A stretch of 25,928 nucleotides of DNA from Ichthyophonus hoferi. Its lineage: Eukaryota > Opisthokonta > Ichthyosporea > Ichthyophonida > Ichthyophonidae. The stretch covers positions 1-25,928 of the forward strand of contig NAOQ01000313.1 of the NCBI GenBank assembly GCA_002751075.1, in the 5' to 3' direction. The translations under genes were made by a program, and so were the position numbers. Below, one piece after another: positions 9,516-20,220 of this stretch (position 1 is the stretch's first letter; each line of letters begins with the position of its first letter). Below the pieces are notes generated by a model. It saw only the letters and a program-made list of their open reading frames with translations. It was not told the origin of the DNA and ran no database searches.

Positions 9516-9728
9516 GTGTTTTCGTTATCCGGATATAAGGTTGTTTGGCTGAAGTGGGTCAATAGAAACGGGAATAATCATTCAAAAGAGGCTATAGAGT
9601 GGGCCAGGGACAAAGAAAAATATCCGATTGGAGGATCTCAGGTAAAAATGCCGATGGAGTTAATAGGCAGTAGCACTAGACATAAAATTACTATTAACAG
9701 CAGGCGAATCAAACATATCAACAGATAA
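9516..9728 (+). CDS. candidate exon or ORF, unidentified
   Basis: An open frame immediately after ATATAG (acceptor-like) that has no ATG until 9649. It encodes a basic segment around WARDKEKYPIGG and ends RRIKHINR then TAA at 9726-9728. A donor-like TCAG/GTAAAA at about 9640 gives a possible exon end. It would end convergently with PIGP (stop at 9854). No family recognised. Confidence 0.25.
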   Translation: MFSLSGYKVVWLKWVNRNGNNHSKEAIEWARDKEKYPIGGSQVKMPMELIGSSTRHKITINSRRIKHINR

Positions 9729-9853
9729 ATACCGTTGACGGCCAACGTTGCGACTATATGTATATATATATATCAAATAGAATACAAAATAACTATAATA
9801 TTAAGTATTGCACTCATACATCCCTTCGTATTATTCACTTAGAGTGATGATGA

Positions 9854-12800
9854 CTAGGTATTATATAGGATAGAATTGACATGATCAATATGTATGTCTA
9901 TAATAGGAGGAATACGTTCTAGATCTAGGTCGGTATTCTGGTCTCTATTCGCTGTTGTGTATTCATCTGTGATAATAGATGCATATATATAGGTATGTAA
10001 TTAGGTAGGGAGAGAGAGAGGAAGGGAGGGAGGAATGTATGCGTATGTGTATCTCCGTATGCATGTGTTATAGAATAATCCAAATAACACCACATATATC
10101 ACCAACCTATTACTCCTAAGTAGGGTGTGTATAAACAACGTAGTTATACATACTAAACAGCCAATGATATCAAGGAACAAAATTAACTAAATAAGACAAG
10201 AAGCATAAAGTACAAACAGGTAGATGCAAGAAATAGCATGAAATAAGTAGAGTAAGACAAAAATAAATAGAAAAGGATATATATATGTATATAGGAAGTG
10301 AGAGAGAGAGAAAGGAGGAAGGGATGGCGAGAGAGAGGTACTGGGAAGGTAATACCAATAATAGTATTAATGGAGTCCAGGGCAGGTGTTCGCATCATGT
10401 TAATGGCCACGTAAAACACCAAGGTAAACACGTAGAGACTACAGATATAGGTGGGAATAGCTAGAGCCCACCACCTGGCAAAGAAGTGTCAGCAATCGTT
10501 TATTAGCTGTTTTAAATAACTCACCTCTCTAATCAAAGCGAGTAATAATCCTAACTACTTTCAACAAGTAATCTAGAATTAGATGAAAAACACAAATCCC
10601 TGGCTCACGTCCCGCGTCAGTAGGTCTATTTATACTTTATTTACATACACATGGCAAATACGTAAGCCATTAAAGTTAGATTAAAGGCACGTAATCAAAT
10701 CAGTACAATCAAGACCCTATAGGAAGCCTAGTAATTATGCAGTCTTCCCTATAGGATAAACCTAATACATGACAATAAGAATGCAAATATATAGATAGAA
10801 GGAGAGATCAAGATATAGAAAAAGAGAAAAAGAAAATAAACAGATGAAATGGAGTAAAATGAGAAAAGAAATTTTTTAATTAGAAATTATGATTGGACTG
10901 GTAATATGCGACGGAGAGGGAACCTACTAATGTGGTAATTTTAAAAATAGTTTTAATATATTTTAATAGGGTTTTAATAAATCCAAAAATCGTAGAATGG
11001 GAATATATGGAATTGTATTTGTGTCTAAAATTTAATTAACTCCGAGATATATTCGTACGCATAGTATTAGGATAGTATGATAGTATAATAAAATAATAGT
11101 AATAGTATAATATTATAATTGTATAGCAGTATAATAACCAGCTACATGATAGTGAGTGGAAAAAAAGTCATCATAAAATTCCATTTCCCAAAATTAAATA
11201 ATTAACACAACTACAACCAGTAGACAGATAATACTATAAAATATAAACCATGTAAGATTTTAAAATAATTTAATAATAACAATCTTGGTAGGATTAAACC
11301 ATATCTTAAATAGCCTGATTCAACCTGCTCCTAAAACGAATATTTTAAACGCCAATAAAATCATTTATATAGAGAGACCAATAAGACTCGATGGTTATAA
11401 TATACACAAAAGTAATTGGATCAGTGCAAACAACTATCATTCTTAAAATGAAACCTATTAGAGAAAAAAGTAAAATTAAAATCAAAATACAAATGTATGA
11501 AAAAAACAATAAAAATATAGTATATTGTAGTATAGCAGTGCATTGTAGTATAGTATAGTGTATTGTAGTATAGTATATTGTATTATATGTTATTATATTA
11601 AAATTAAATAATAATATAATTATATCTTCAAAGTGATATAGGTGGACTTACTTTTGGGGGTAGTAGGTAATACCCCATCCATGCAGAATAGAATCAGGGA
11701 TAATTGCATATATAAGATACAGAACTGTATTGAGTACATACAATGGATAAGCTATTATCCGATAGATGCTAAAGAGGATTGTAAGATAAATGTGCGTGTA
11801 AATGTATGTGTACATAGGTGTGTATCGATCGGAAAGGTATATGTAGGCAAGGGGGTATATGCTGTATACAATTGTTTTTAATTTTGTATAGGATGGTGGT
11901 GAATGAGCTACAGATTAATGGTATGAATAGTGTGAGGATAATATGTGTGATGGTGTAATGGTTCCATAGTATAATAGTCTGACGGTATTAAAGTATCATA
12001 GTAGAGTAGATTGATAGTATAAGTGTAGGATAGCATGATCGTATAATAGAATAATAATATAATAGTATGATAGTACAATGGTATGATAGTATAATAGTAT
12101 AATAGTAATAATAGAATAATAATATAATAGTATAATAGTACAATGGTATGATAGTATAATAGTATAATAGTAGTAATAGAATAATAATATAATAGTATAA
12201 TAGTAGTAATAGAATAATAATATAATAGTATAATAGTACAATGGTATGATAGTATAATAGTATAATAGAATAATCATAGAATAAGAATATAATAGTATAA
12301 TAGTACAATGGTATGATAGTATTATAGTATAATAGTAGTAATAGTATGATAGTATAATAGTATAATAGTATAATAGTATAATAGTACAATAATATAATAG
12401 TATAATAGTACAATGGTATGATAGTATAATAGTACAATGGTATGATAGTATAATAGTATAATAGTATAATAGAATAATAACATAATAGTATAATAGTACA
12501 ATGGTATGACAGTATGATAGTATAATAGTACTGATAGAATAGTAAAATAGTACAATGGTATGATAGTATAATAGTATAATAGAAATAATAGAATAATAAT
12601 ATAATAGTACAAGGGTATGATAGTATAATAGTACAATAGTATGATAGTATAACAGTATAATAGTAATAATAGAATAATAATATAATAGTATAGTAAATAA
12701 TATAATCGTATAGTAAATAATATAATAGTACAGTAGTACAATAATATAATAGCATAATAGTATATACAAATGCACATATAAACACATGCATACAGCATCT

Positions 12801-13753
12801 CTCTCCCTCCCTACCCTATAATTACCTAATAGTATCCAAGATACCACATAGAGCACAAAGCCGTAGATCTCCCTAGAGGGTCCAAGCTGTATTTCTATTG
12901 GTTCACCCTTACTAGTTGAAGCTAGTGATTCGACCGTTAGGCCTGAGTTGCTAAGATACCTGTACGATTGTAGTAATTCGCATGAGTATAGATAAACGAC
13001 TATTTGCATTTTTATGTAGAGGATAGAGTTAGGGTAAGTTGTACGTTCATATATATGTAATTTATATGGGATTATATGTGTATACTAGCGTGCATTGGTG
13101 TATAGATGTGTTTATATTAATACACATTATATACATATAAATATAAGTATTAAGTATATATTAAGTGTATATATTTGTGAATGTATAGTATAAGGTTTAT
13201 TAAGAATATGTCAATGTATTAGCATAAGGTGTCGGGGTATAGATATATAGTCTGTTAGTCAAAGAGAAGAAATATGTTATCGGAAAAACAATTTAATAAA
13301 AGGAAGTATGTCGTACGATAATATTATAGTATATGTGATTATATGTATATTAGTATGTATAATAGTATGTTGGATAGTATGTATGATGGTATATATGATG
13401 GTATGATGGTATGTACGATAGGATGTATGATGGTATGTATGATAAATCCAATAGTAAGTATAATGCTAGATACAAAACTAAATATAGTATTATATATCGT
13501 TTGCCTCTCATCATTCACATAATACTATATTAACATTATACTATTTCTCTTTTCCTCCTTTCTTCCATCGTTTACAAATTCCCTCCACTATTAACTCCCT
13601 TTTATACAACAATAACAACATTATCATTTCGTTCCCTTCCTCTTTCCCAATTCTCTTCAAAGTACATCCTTCTGCCAAGTTACCTATAACCAACCAAGTT
13701 TTACGCACAGACTTACCCTACCTTATCTCTTCCTTTGTAATCGGTTGTTGCAT
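9854..13753 (-). CDS. PIGP: PIG-P, subunit of the GPI-GlcNAc transferase (GPI anchor synthesis)
   Basis: Five minus-strand exons: 13722-13753, 12826-12959, 11652-11724, 10356-10474 and 9854-9966. All are GT-AG and phases match exactly, giving 156 residues. Start ATG 13753 (MQQPITKEEI) joins in phase 2 to YLSNSGLTVESL. The PIG-P domain follows: REIYGFVLYVVSWILL (membrane segment 1), PDSILHGWGITYYPQKWWAL, then a second membrane segment ending INMMRTPALDSINTI. The C-terminus has DEYTTANRDQ, IPPIIDIHIDHVN and TAG. These match the conserved blocks of human PIGP (GFVL, WPQKYWA, INMM..PLDSI.TI). Known role: with PIGA, PIGC, PIGH, PIGQ, PIGY and DPM2 it adds GlcNAc to phosphatidylinositol at the ER membrane. 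Length is normal. The gene is bloated by repeats in introns 1-3. Only the tiny first exon is less than certain. Confidence 0.93.
9967..10355 (-). other. PIGP intron 4
   Basis: A 389-nt intron with GA-rich tracts at about 10008-10033 and 10300-10340, plus short TATA runs. No gene seen; the minus-strand frames here are intron reads. Confidence 0.7.
10475..11651 (-). other. PIGP intron 3
   Basis: A 1,177-nt AT-rich intron. It holds ATAGT-type low complexity at about 11060-11140 and a TAGTATTGTAGTATAG array at about 11515-11600. The latter uses the same short words as the satellite in intron 2. No ORF worth listing. Confidence 0.7.
12004..12763. repeat. 8-bp satellite (GTATAATA)n filling PIGP intron 2
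   Basis: About 760 bp of an 8-bp unit GTATAATA with variants GTACAATG, GTATGATA and GAATAATA. They alternate in partly regular blocks of ~30-40 bp, giving a higher-order pattern. It occupies most of the 1,101-nt intron 11725-12825. The long Tyr/Ile/Leu frames read from it on the minus strand are artefacts. Confidence 0.95.
12960..13721 (-). other. PIGP intron 1, with a TATGATGG array
   Basis: A 762-nt intron. At about 13320-13445 is an array of GTATGATGGTAT-like units, related in wording to the intron-2 satellite. The rest is AT-rich with no signal. Confidence 0.65.
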
Positions 13754-14678
13754 ATTTAATAATACTTCATGTTATATTGACTATATTATATTAATATAAA
13801 ATATTATAACAATACTAAATTGTACAATACAATAAAAGTTAAAGCAAATATATCTCACTTTTTATTACTGAAGTTACTGAAGTTATATTATATTTTAGTT
13901 TACGCAAAGAAATACATAAAGGCTAGAATTAATTGTATATATATATAATAATATTACAGTGCATTAATATATTAATATAATAGTTTACGTTTCTATAATC
14001 TGTACACTTTTTATAATTAAATGTAATATATACTTCGCTTTTATACGTGTTATATATATTAAATATTTTATTAATTATGTTACATAATATAATATAACAT
14101 ATTATATATATATATATGCATTACTATAATATCCTATAGTACATCAAAATTCTACACCGCTCTTACCAATTCCATCAGACTACCATATATAGGACTTATC
14201 CGTTTAATATCTCTTATTCATTGGCCTAGGCTGGAGTGCAACATAACCAATTCATTAATATTCATTAGTATTCATTAATTATTAACAAATATTCCTAAAT
14301 TACCGGGCAAAATAGATCCAGTGAGCCTCCATGTTGAAATTTTCAACCGCGTATTGTTTTTCGTTTATACTATTATATTCTATTATTACTATATAATATA
14401 ATACTTATATGTAAATATACTGATACGTTTATATATTATTAGATATTACTAGGTATTACATTTATAATATAATATTTTACATACCTTTAAACGTTTTATT
14501 ATGTGCTATCCTTTCCTTTTCCAGCTATTTACCACATACACAATATACACCTCTTTCAATAAATAGTATTGTAGTTGGATAAGGTGTATTGTAAACTATA
14601 AAAATATTATTTTGCGAACAGACCCTTAGGCCTGTAATATAGAGTGAGGGAGACAAATTTAACAAATATTTATTATTG
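13754..14678. other. divergent intergenic spacer between PIGP and the DUF2358 gene
   Basis: About 0.9 kb between the two start codons, so it probably carries both promoters. It is extremely AT-rich (ATATATA runs, ATTAAT). A CpG- and GC-richer patch at about 14215-14350 includes CCTAGGCTGGAGTGC and a CCAAT-like AACCAATTC. No TATAAAAG box at a fitting distance was seen. Confidence 0.5.
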
Positions 14679-17600
14679 ATGACAATGAGTGCCCCAGTTG
14701 GCTTAGAGGTAAGCCTATCCATGTTCCATTCTCGTTTTGATTTTCCAGATAGAATCCACACACACTTTCGATATATAAAAAGAAGAGAGAGAGAGAGTAT
14801 TCTATGTCATCAAATAGTTTTAAACAAATAAAGGTATGGTTATAATGTCCTGTTTGATATCCTTTGATTACTTTTGTTACAGGGTATAAGCATAAACATG
14901 CGTACATGCATACATGAATACATATCAACTGGGATTTATTCTGAATAAAATGGAAAAATAATACAAAGTANNNNNNNNNNNNNNNNNNNNNNNNNNNNNN
15001 NNNNNNNNNNNNNNNNNNNNNNNNNNNNNNNNNNNNNNNNNNNNNNNNNNNNNNNNNNNNNNNNNNNNNNNNNNNNNNNNNNNNNNNNNNNNNNNNNNNN
15101 NNNNNNNNNNNNNNNNNNNNNNNNNNNNNNNNNNNNNNNNNNNNNNNNNNNNNNNNNNNNNNNNNNNNNNNNNNNNNNNNNNNNNNNNNNNNNNNNNNNN
15201 NNNNNNNNNNNNNNNNNNNNNNNNNNNNNNNNNNNNNNNNNNNNNNNNNNNNNNNNNNNNNNNNNNNNNNNNNNNNNNNNNNNNNNNNNNNNNNNNNNNN
15301 NNNNNNNNNNNNNNNNNNNNNNNNNNNNNNNNNNNNNNNNNNNNNNNNNNNNNNNNNNNNNNNNNNNNNNNNNNNNNNNNNNNNNNNNNNNNNNNNNNNN
15401 NNNNNNNNNNNNNNNNNNNNNNNNNNNNNNNNNNNNNNNNNNNNNNNNNNNNNNNNNNNNNNNNNNNNNNNNNNNNNNNNNNNNNNNNNNNNNNNNNNNN
15501 NNNNNNNNNNNNNNNNNNNNNNNNNNNNNNNNNNNNNNNNNNNNNNNNNNNNNNNNNNNNNNGGAGTAGTACCAATAATAGTAATGATTATAGTAATAAT
15601 AATAGTAATAATAATAATAATAATAGGAATAGTACCAATAATAGTAATGATTATAGTAATGATAATAGTAATAATAAAAAAAGGAATAGTATCAATAATA
15701 ATAATAATCATAGTAATAACGATAATAGTAATATAACATTGTACAAGGCACACTAAAAAAAAAACTTTTTGTACTATCATTCAGTTTTTGCTATTATATA
15801 TTAATGTTATTTTTATTAGTAATCACAATGAGAAATGAAAGGGAAAGGAAAAAAGGCATGTCATTTATTATTTTATTAATAATAATTGATATTGAAATAA
15901 TTGTATGCACTATTTTATTAGTCATAATTAGTATTTAGCCATTAGCATGCACTATTTTATTAGTAATAATTATTATTTAATCAATAATAATAATACATTA
16001 TATCACTTTGAATTTTTTAGGTCTGTCGCCCAGGCCTAGCAGGTCTATGGCCCCTCTCATTAGGCCTCGGCACGTCATATTCACGTCATCCACAGTTTGG
16101 GGGCAGGAGACTCTCTTGGGCATCACAGGTGAGCTGTATGATTGAGTGTGTGTCATTGTTGTGACTATATATGATTTTATACCATTATACCATTATGTTA
16201 TCATACTACTATACTATTATCCTATTGTACTATTCTATTATACTGCTAAACTATTCTTCTATTATATTGCTATTACTATTATATTATTATACTATTAGAC
16301 TATTACACTACTATTATACCATTATACTATCATACTATCATTTATGCGTACACACACGCGCACACGTACGCACAATTTTGCTATTATATATTTATATACC
16401 TACACAATCCCACCTGCAGATTTTAGTATATTTTAAATTATTCAATGTGTATTTTCATTGGTACACTGATGTGCATGTGTCTATGATTCTATATTTCAAG
16501 GTCTATACTTAAATTTTTATAGACAAACATTTATTGGGTATTGTTTGTGTTTGCTTGTGTATAGTCTTATTCCTTTTGTTTAACGTTCAGTTGTGGGTAA
16601 GTAGTAATATATATATATATATACGTGTGTGTTTGCTTGGATTGGCTGTATAGATATATACCAAAATATTATTTATTGATGTACTGCTATATTATAAATA
16701 CTTGTTATATATATGTAATTTAATGTTTATCTCTATGTGTTTATGCATATTGTTTGAGGGAAAGCACTAATAAGTCAATAGACTAAATATATCTTCAAAA
16801 TTTTATAACTAAATTATGATTGGTGGGGGACATGCAGGTACAGCCAGCCCAAAGGAAGTCCGCTCAGCTATTGATCCTAGGTCATACATATACGTCACCG
16901 GTATGTATATTCCCCTATAACATCTTTTTATTTATTTTTAAAACTCTATTCTATGTATGTGTCAATAAAATATTATACTCTCTAGATAGCTAACCACTAA
17001 GATATCTTTTTATAGGTTAAGCGGGAAGGAATTAGCCAATCAAGATGGCCAATAAAGCAATTTGATCAACTTTTTCACCTATCAGATTTATCCAAATACT
17101 CCTATACTAATATGAAGCAATGGTATCCACGATTGATTCGAGTTGATGACGTACAATTACGTAATATGAAAGGTAGAAAAATATGGAAATTTTATAGTTT
17201 GATACCCCCCCTATACAATATGAAATCAATTTTCCAGCCTGTGGTGGCAGGGATGCTCCAATTTTTCAAGCCAAGGACTCCCCTATCTGAGGTGCATAAC
17301 CAAGAAGATACCTATGTCGATCATGGGGGAGATGATTGGTCTACTGCTGGTGGTCGGCCAAATAGAACCGATATGAGTATGGAGGAAAGGAAAAGACGGT
17401 ATGTCATTGGCCATTTTAATTGTTTATATATATATATATCTTTCTCTTTCCTCCTTCTTGCTTTATATCTGCATTTCGTGGGTCTACTTTATCTCTATTT
17501 CTTTCTCTTTCTCTTTGTATTTTTCTCGTTTATACTCGACTCTGGTGTCGTATGGTATGTAATATAGATATAATGTAGTATATAGGATATAGTAGATATT

Positions 17601-19188
17601 ATATAGTCTATAGTCTATAGTATATAGGGTATAGGGTATAATATATAGGGCATAGTAGATAGTGTATAATCTATATTATATAGCATGTATTATATAGTAT
17701 ACAGTGTATAGTTTATAGTAGATTGTATATAGAGTATAATATATAATATATAGTATATATGTGTTTCTCTCTCACCCACGCCATACACCCAATGATAAAT
17801 ACCCACATCGTGTATTTAAGACTCTCTCCCCACCCCTCCCTAGCAACCAGGAAAATCTGTCATGGGTGTATCTTCAACTACAGGAGGACCTACCGGACTT
17901 CTTTGTTAGAGAACAAGACTATACTATATATAATGGTGATATTAGATTTGAGGAGGACGTCACTAGACTTCATATTAAATTTAATGGCATTAGGTTGTAT
18001 AGGTAGGTGTAGGTAGTAAATAAATACACAGAGACATACAGACATACATACATGCAGTTGTAAACCCCATCCCTGTTACTATCTCTAACATATTTAGTTC
18101 TTATAATTATGCCTATTGGCTTACTATTAGCCTCAACTTCCTTCTCTCCCTAGTAGTCCTTCTTTCTTTCTATGAACCCCACTGCATCTTGCCCTCATTA
18201 TCTGTCTACTCCAATCATTTGACTTATACTTGTGAGCATAGATTTGTTAGCCAATCAAAATTCAGATATATAATTTATGCTTGTAATTATGCAGTCGATA
18301 TATAAGGAAATATGGAAATATAAGTGGGTATATACAGGAAAATGTAGAGATAAAAACATGTATATATTTATATGTTTATCTTTTGGTATTTACCCTTCTT
18401 GTGGTTGCTGCCTTGCCAGAACAATGATCAATTCAATACGTTGGACATCTTATCTATGTTTCTCCGATATTAAACTAAGTATCATGTCGATTACTAAGCA
18501 TCAGGATGAAATGGAGGTAGGTTCCCATGGGTTGTTGTTGGTTTTTGGGTGCCTTATATGGTATATTGTGTTGTATTGTATTGTATTATTGTGTAGTATT
18601 GTTTATTGTATTATGTGGCATGTGTTTTATGGTATGGAGTTATTGAGTATATTATATTATATTACGTATTGTATTGTATCGGATTGGATTACAATGAGTT
18701 TAAGTTGTGTACTATATCGTAAGATGTGTTATTATATTCTATCATATCCTAACACAGCTTACCATACCATACTATATTATACCATACCATACTATACTAT
18801 ACTTTATAACATATCTTATCATACCGTACTGTATTATACTATACTATACTAGACCATACTCTATAACATTCTATCATATCTTACCATACCATACTATATC
18901 ATACCATACCATACTATACTATATTTAATAACATCCTACCAGATCTTACCATACCGTACTATATTTTACTATACTATACTAGACTATACTATATAACATC
19001 CTACTATATCTTACCACATCTTGCCATATCTTACCATTTCATATCATTCCAGATCCGAGTACGTTGGCAGGCCGCAGCCACGCGATGGTCAGCTAAATTA
19101 TATTTAGATGCCTTCTCTGTATTTAAAGTGGACGGCCGCGGCACTATTGTAGAACACAAGTACCAGTACTCCCTCATATAACTATAAT

Positions 19189-19227
<39 letters not shown>

Positions 19228-20220
19228 TATGGCCCTACATTTTTTATTGTGTGCGTCTGTCTATTATTATGATTATGATTATTATTGTTTTTATTATTAT
19301 TATGATTCTGCTTTTTATTCTAGTAACTATCATTGTGTTATTATAGTTTCTTGATGTTCTTGCTTCTATCATGATATATTTTGTCTCTATATCTAGTATT
19401 CATATCTGTGACATAACCACGATACTATAGTATACTCTATTACACTATATATACTATGCATCAGTCACTACGTACCACCCAGCAGCCGCATTCTAATTCA
19501 TATTTCTTCTATATTTTGTACTGCACTCAATCATACTTATAGCTTACCTTACTTATTGTATATCTACATTTACAAACTACACCATTAGTACGACCGGTAT
19601 CGTTTGGATTATTATTTATTATTCCTTGCCTACATCTTATCCTTTGATTCATGAAGTATTATTACAAAGACGCAACCCACCTATGAATATATGGATATCC
19701 TATATACTCGACCATGTAACATCCGAGGGTATTCTAATTTGAGTTAGACTAGTCTATTCATAGCACCTCCAATCAAAATCATTTCTAACACAATGTTGCA
19801 ATGTGATTGGAGGCCACTCCTTGTATTGTCATGTGATCTATAAATATGACGTTGTTGTTTACGTGAGTGTGCTTGATAACATTGAAATAAGTATCTGTAT
19901 TTCACGGAAAGTCAGACATAACTTACATTATATTCTATTATAATACAATACAACGTAATGCAATATCATGCATTACAATACAATACAATGCCATACCATA
20001 CCATACCATACTATACCATACCTTACCTTACCTTACCTTACTATACCATGACACACTATACCATAACAAACAATTCGTTCATCTATACAGGTGCAACAAG
20101 GTAATGCGGGACTATCAATTTAGACTTAGACGCAGTCCACTATTCTGGGGCCTACTAGGTCTAACTCACCATCCCGTGGGATCCCCTATAGCTGCATCTA
20201 CCCGACAATCAAACCTTTGA
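14679..20220 (+). CDS. C6orf136: C6orf136-like DUF2358 protein, function unknown, possibly mitochondrial
   Basis: Eight plus-strand exons: 14679-14708 (tentative), 16021-16128, 16838-16900, 17016-17398, 17844-18002, 18420-18516, 19053-19159 and 20091-20220. Phases agree throughout, giving 358 residues. The DUF2358 core is residues ~196-340: WVYLQLQEDLPDFF, DYTIYNGDIRFEE, then IRVRWQAAATRW, LDAFSVFKVDGRGTIVEHK and SPLFWGLLGLTHHP. This aligns block by block, nearly gap-free, with my memory of human C6orf136 (MYERLRQELPNLFLHSHDYS, DAYSTFYLNSSGLICRHR). The family has no established function. The N-terminus (residues 11-67) lacks acidic residues and is Arg/Ser/Gly-rich (FGGRRLSWASQ), as a mitochondrial presequence would be. 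Exon 1 rests on MTMSAPVGLE before a GAG/GTAAGC donor; the frame is open back to 14643, so it could be internal. An assembly gap in intron 1 may hide another exon. A second N-terminus starting at 16047 is also possible. Confidence 0.85.
14971..15562. other. assembly gap (592 N)
   Basis: A run of undetermined bases within the first intron of the DUF2358 gene, bordered on the right by a trinucleotide-like repeat. The gap is probably caused by that repeat. Reading frames crossing it are meaningless. Confidence 0.98.
15563..15732. repeat. (AAT/TAG)n repeat, about three ~60-bp units
   Basis: Three degenerate units starting GGAGTAGTACCAATAATAG (15563), GGAATAGTACCAATAATAG (~15625) and GGAATAGTATCAATAATAA (~15682), each trailing into AATAAT runs. 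It abuts the gap and probably continues into it. Confidence 0.85.
16129..16837 (+). other. DUF2358 intron 2 with an inverted copy of the PIGP satellite
   Basis: A 709-nt intron. At about 16171-16345 lies (TATTATAC)n, the reverse complement of the 8-bp unit in PIGP intron 2. Because the genes lie on opposite strands, both transcripts carry it in the same sense. The rest is AT-rich with GTGT and ATAT runs. Confidence 0.75.
17551..17760. repeat. (TATAG)n low-complexity array
   Basis: About 210 bp of ATATAG/GTATAG/TCTATAG words in the DUF2358 intron 17399-17843. It is followed by a pyrimidine-rich tract leading to the exon at 17844. Confidence 0.85.
18551..18720. repeat. (TATTG)n pentamer repeat
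   Basis: Imperfect TATTG/TTGTA units in the 5' half of DUF2358 intron 18517-19052. It includes a perfect TTGTATTGTATTGTA at 18571-18585, whose complement occurs in the next intron. Confidence 0.85.
18761..19040. repeat. (CATAC)n array with a ~122-130-bp higher-order period
   Basis: ACCATACCATACTATA-type pentamers on the plus strand. The phrase TTACCATACCATACTATAT recurs at 18759 and 18881, ATACCGTACT at 18821 and 18951, and TTACCA(C/T) again at 19011. So there are two full higher-order copies and part of a third. It fills the 3' half of the intron up to the exon at 19053. Confidence 0.88.
19192..19223. repeat. (CT)16 dinucleotide microsatellite
   Basis: A pure CT run, just downstream of the donor at 19160 in the DUF2358 intron 19160-20090. 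Confidence 0.97.
19940..20055. repeat. (CAATA)n then (CATAC)n/(CTTAC)n pentamer array
   Basis: In DUF2358 intron 19160-20090, shortly before the last exon. It begins with CAATACAATACAA units (19974-19988 is the exact complement of 18571-18585), then changes to CCATACCATAC and TTACCTTACC. Confidence 0.88.

Noticed and set aside
5900-9700. LTR retroelement, Polinton or other virus-derived insertion as explanation of the ORF island
   Set aside because: No terminal repeats, primer-binding site, polymerase, integrase or capsid-like sequence was recognised; the TATA boxes alone are not evidence.
9516-9728. Extra 3' exon of PIGP
   Set aside because: Wrong strand. PIGP closes with a complete conserved C-terminus and TAG at 9854.
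11988-13009. Long minus-strand open frames (up to 337 codons) rich in Tyr, Ile and Leu
   Set aside because: They are translations of the GTATAATA satellite, which lacks stops in some frames. Only the 12826-12959 part is real, as a PIGP exon.
14659-15780. 373-codon minus frame spanning the gap
   Set aside because: More than half is undetermined bases and the rest is AAT-repeat. The end overlaps the plus-strand DUF2358 first exon.
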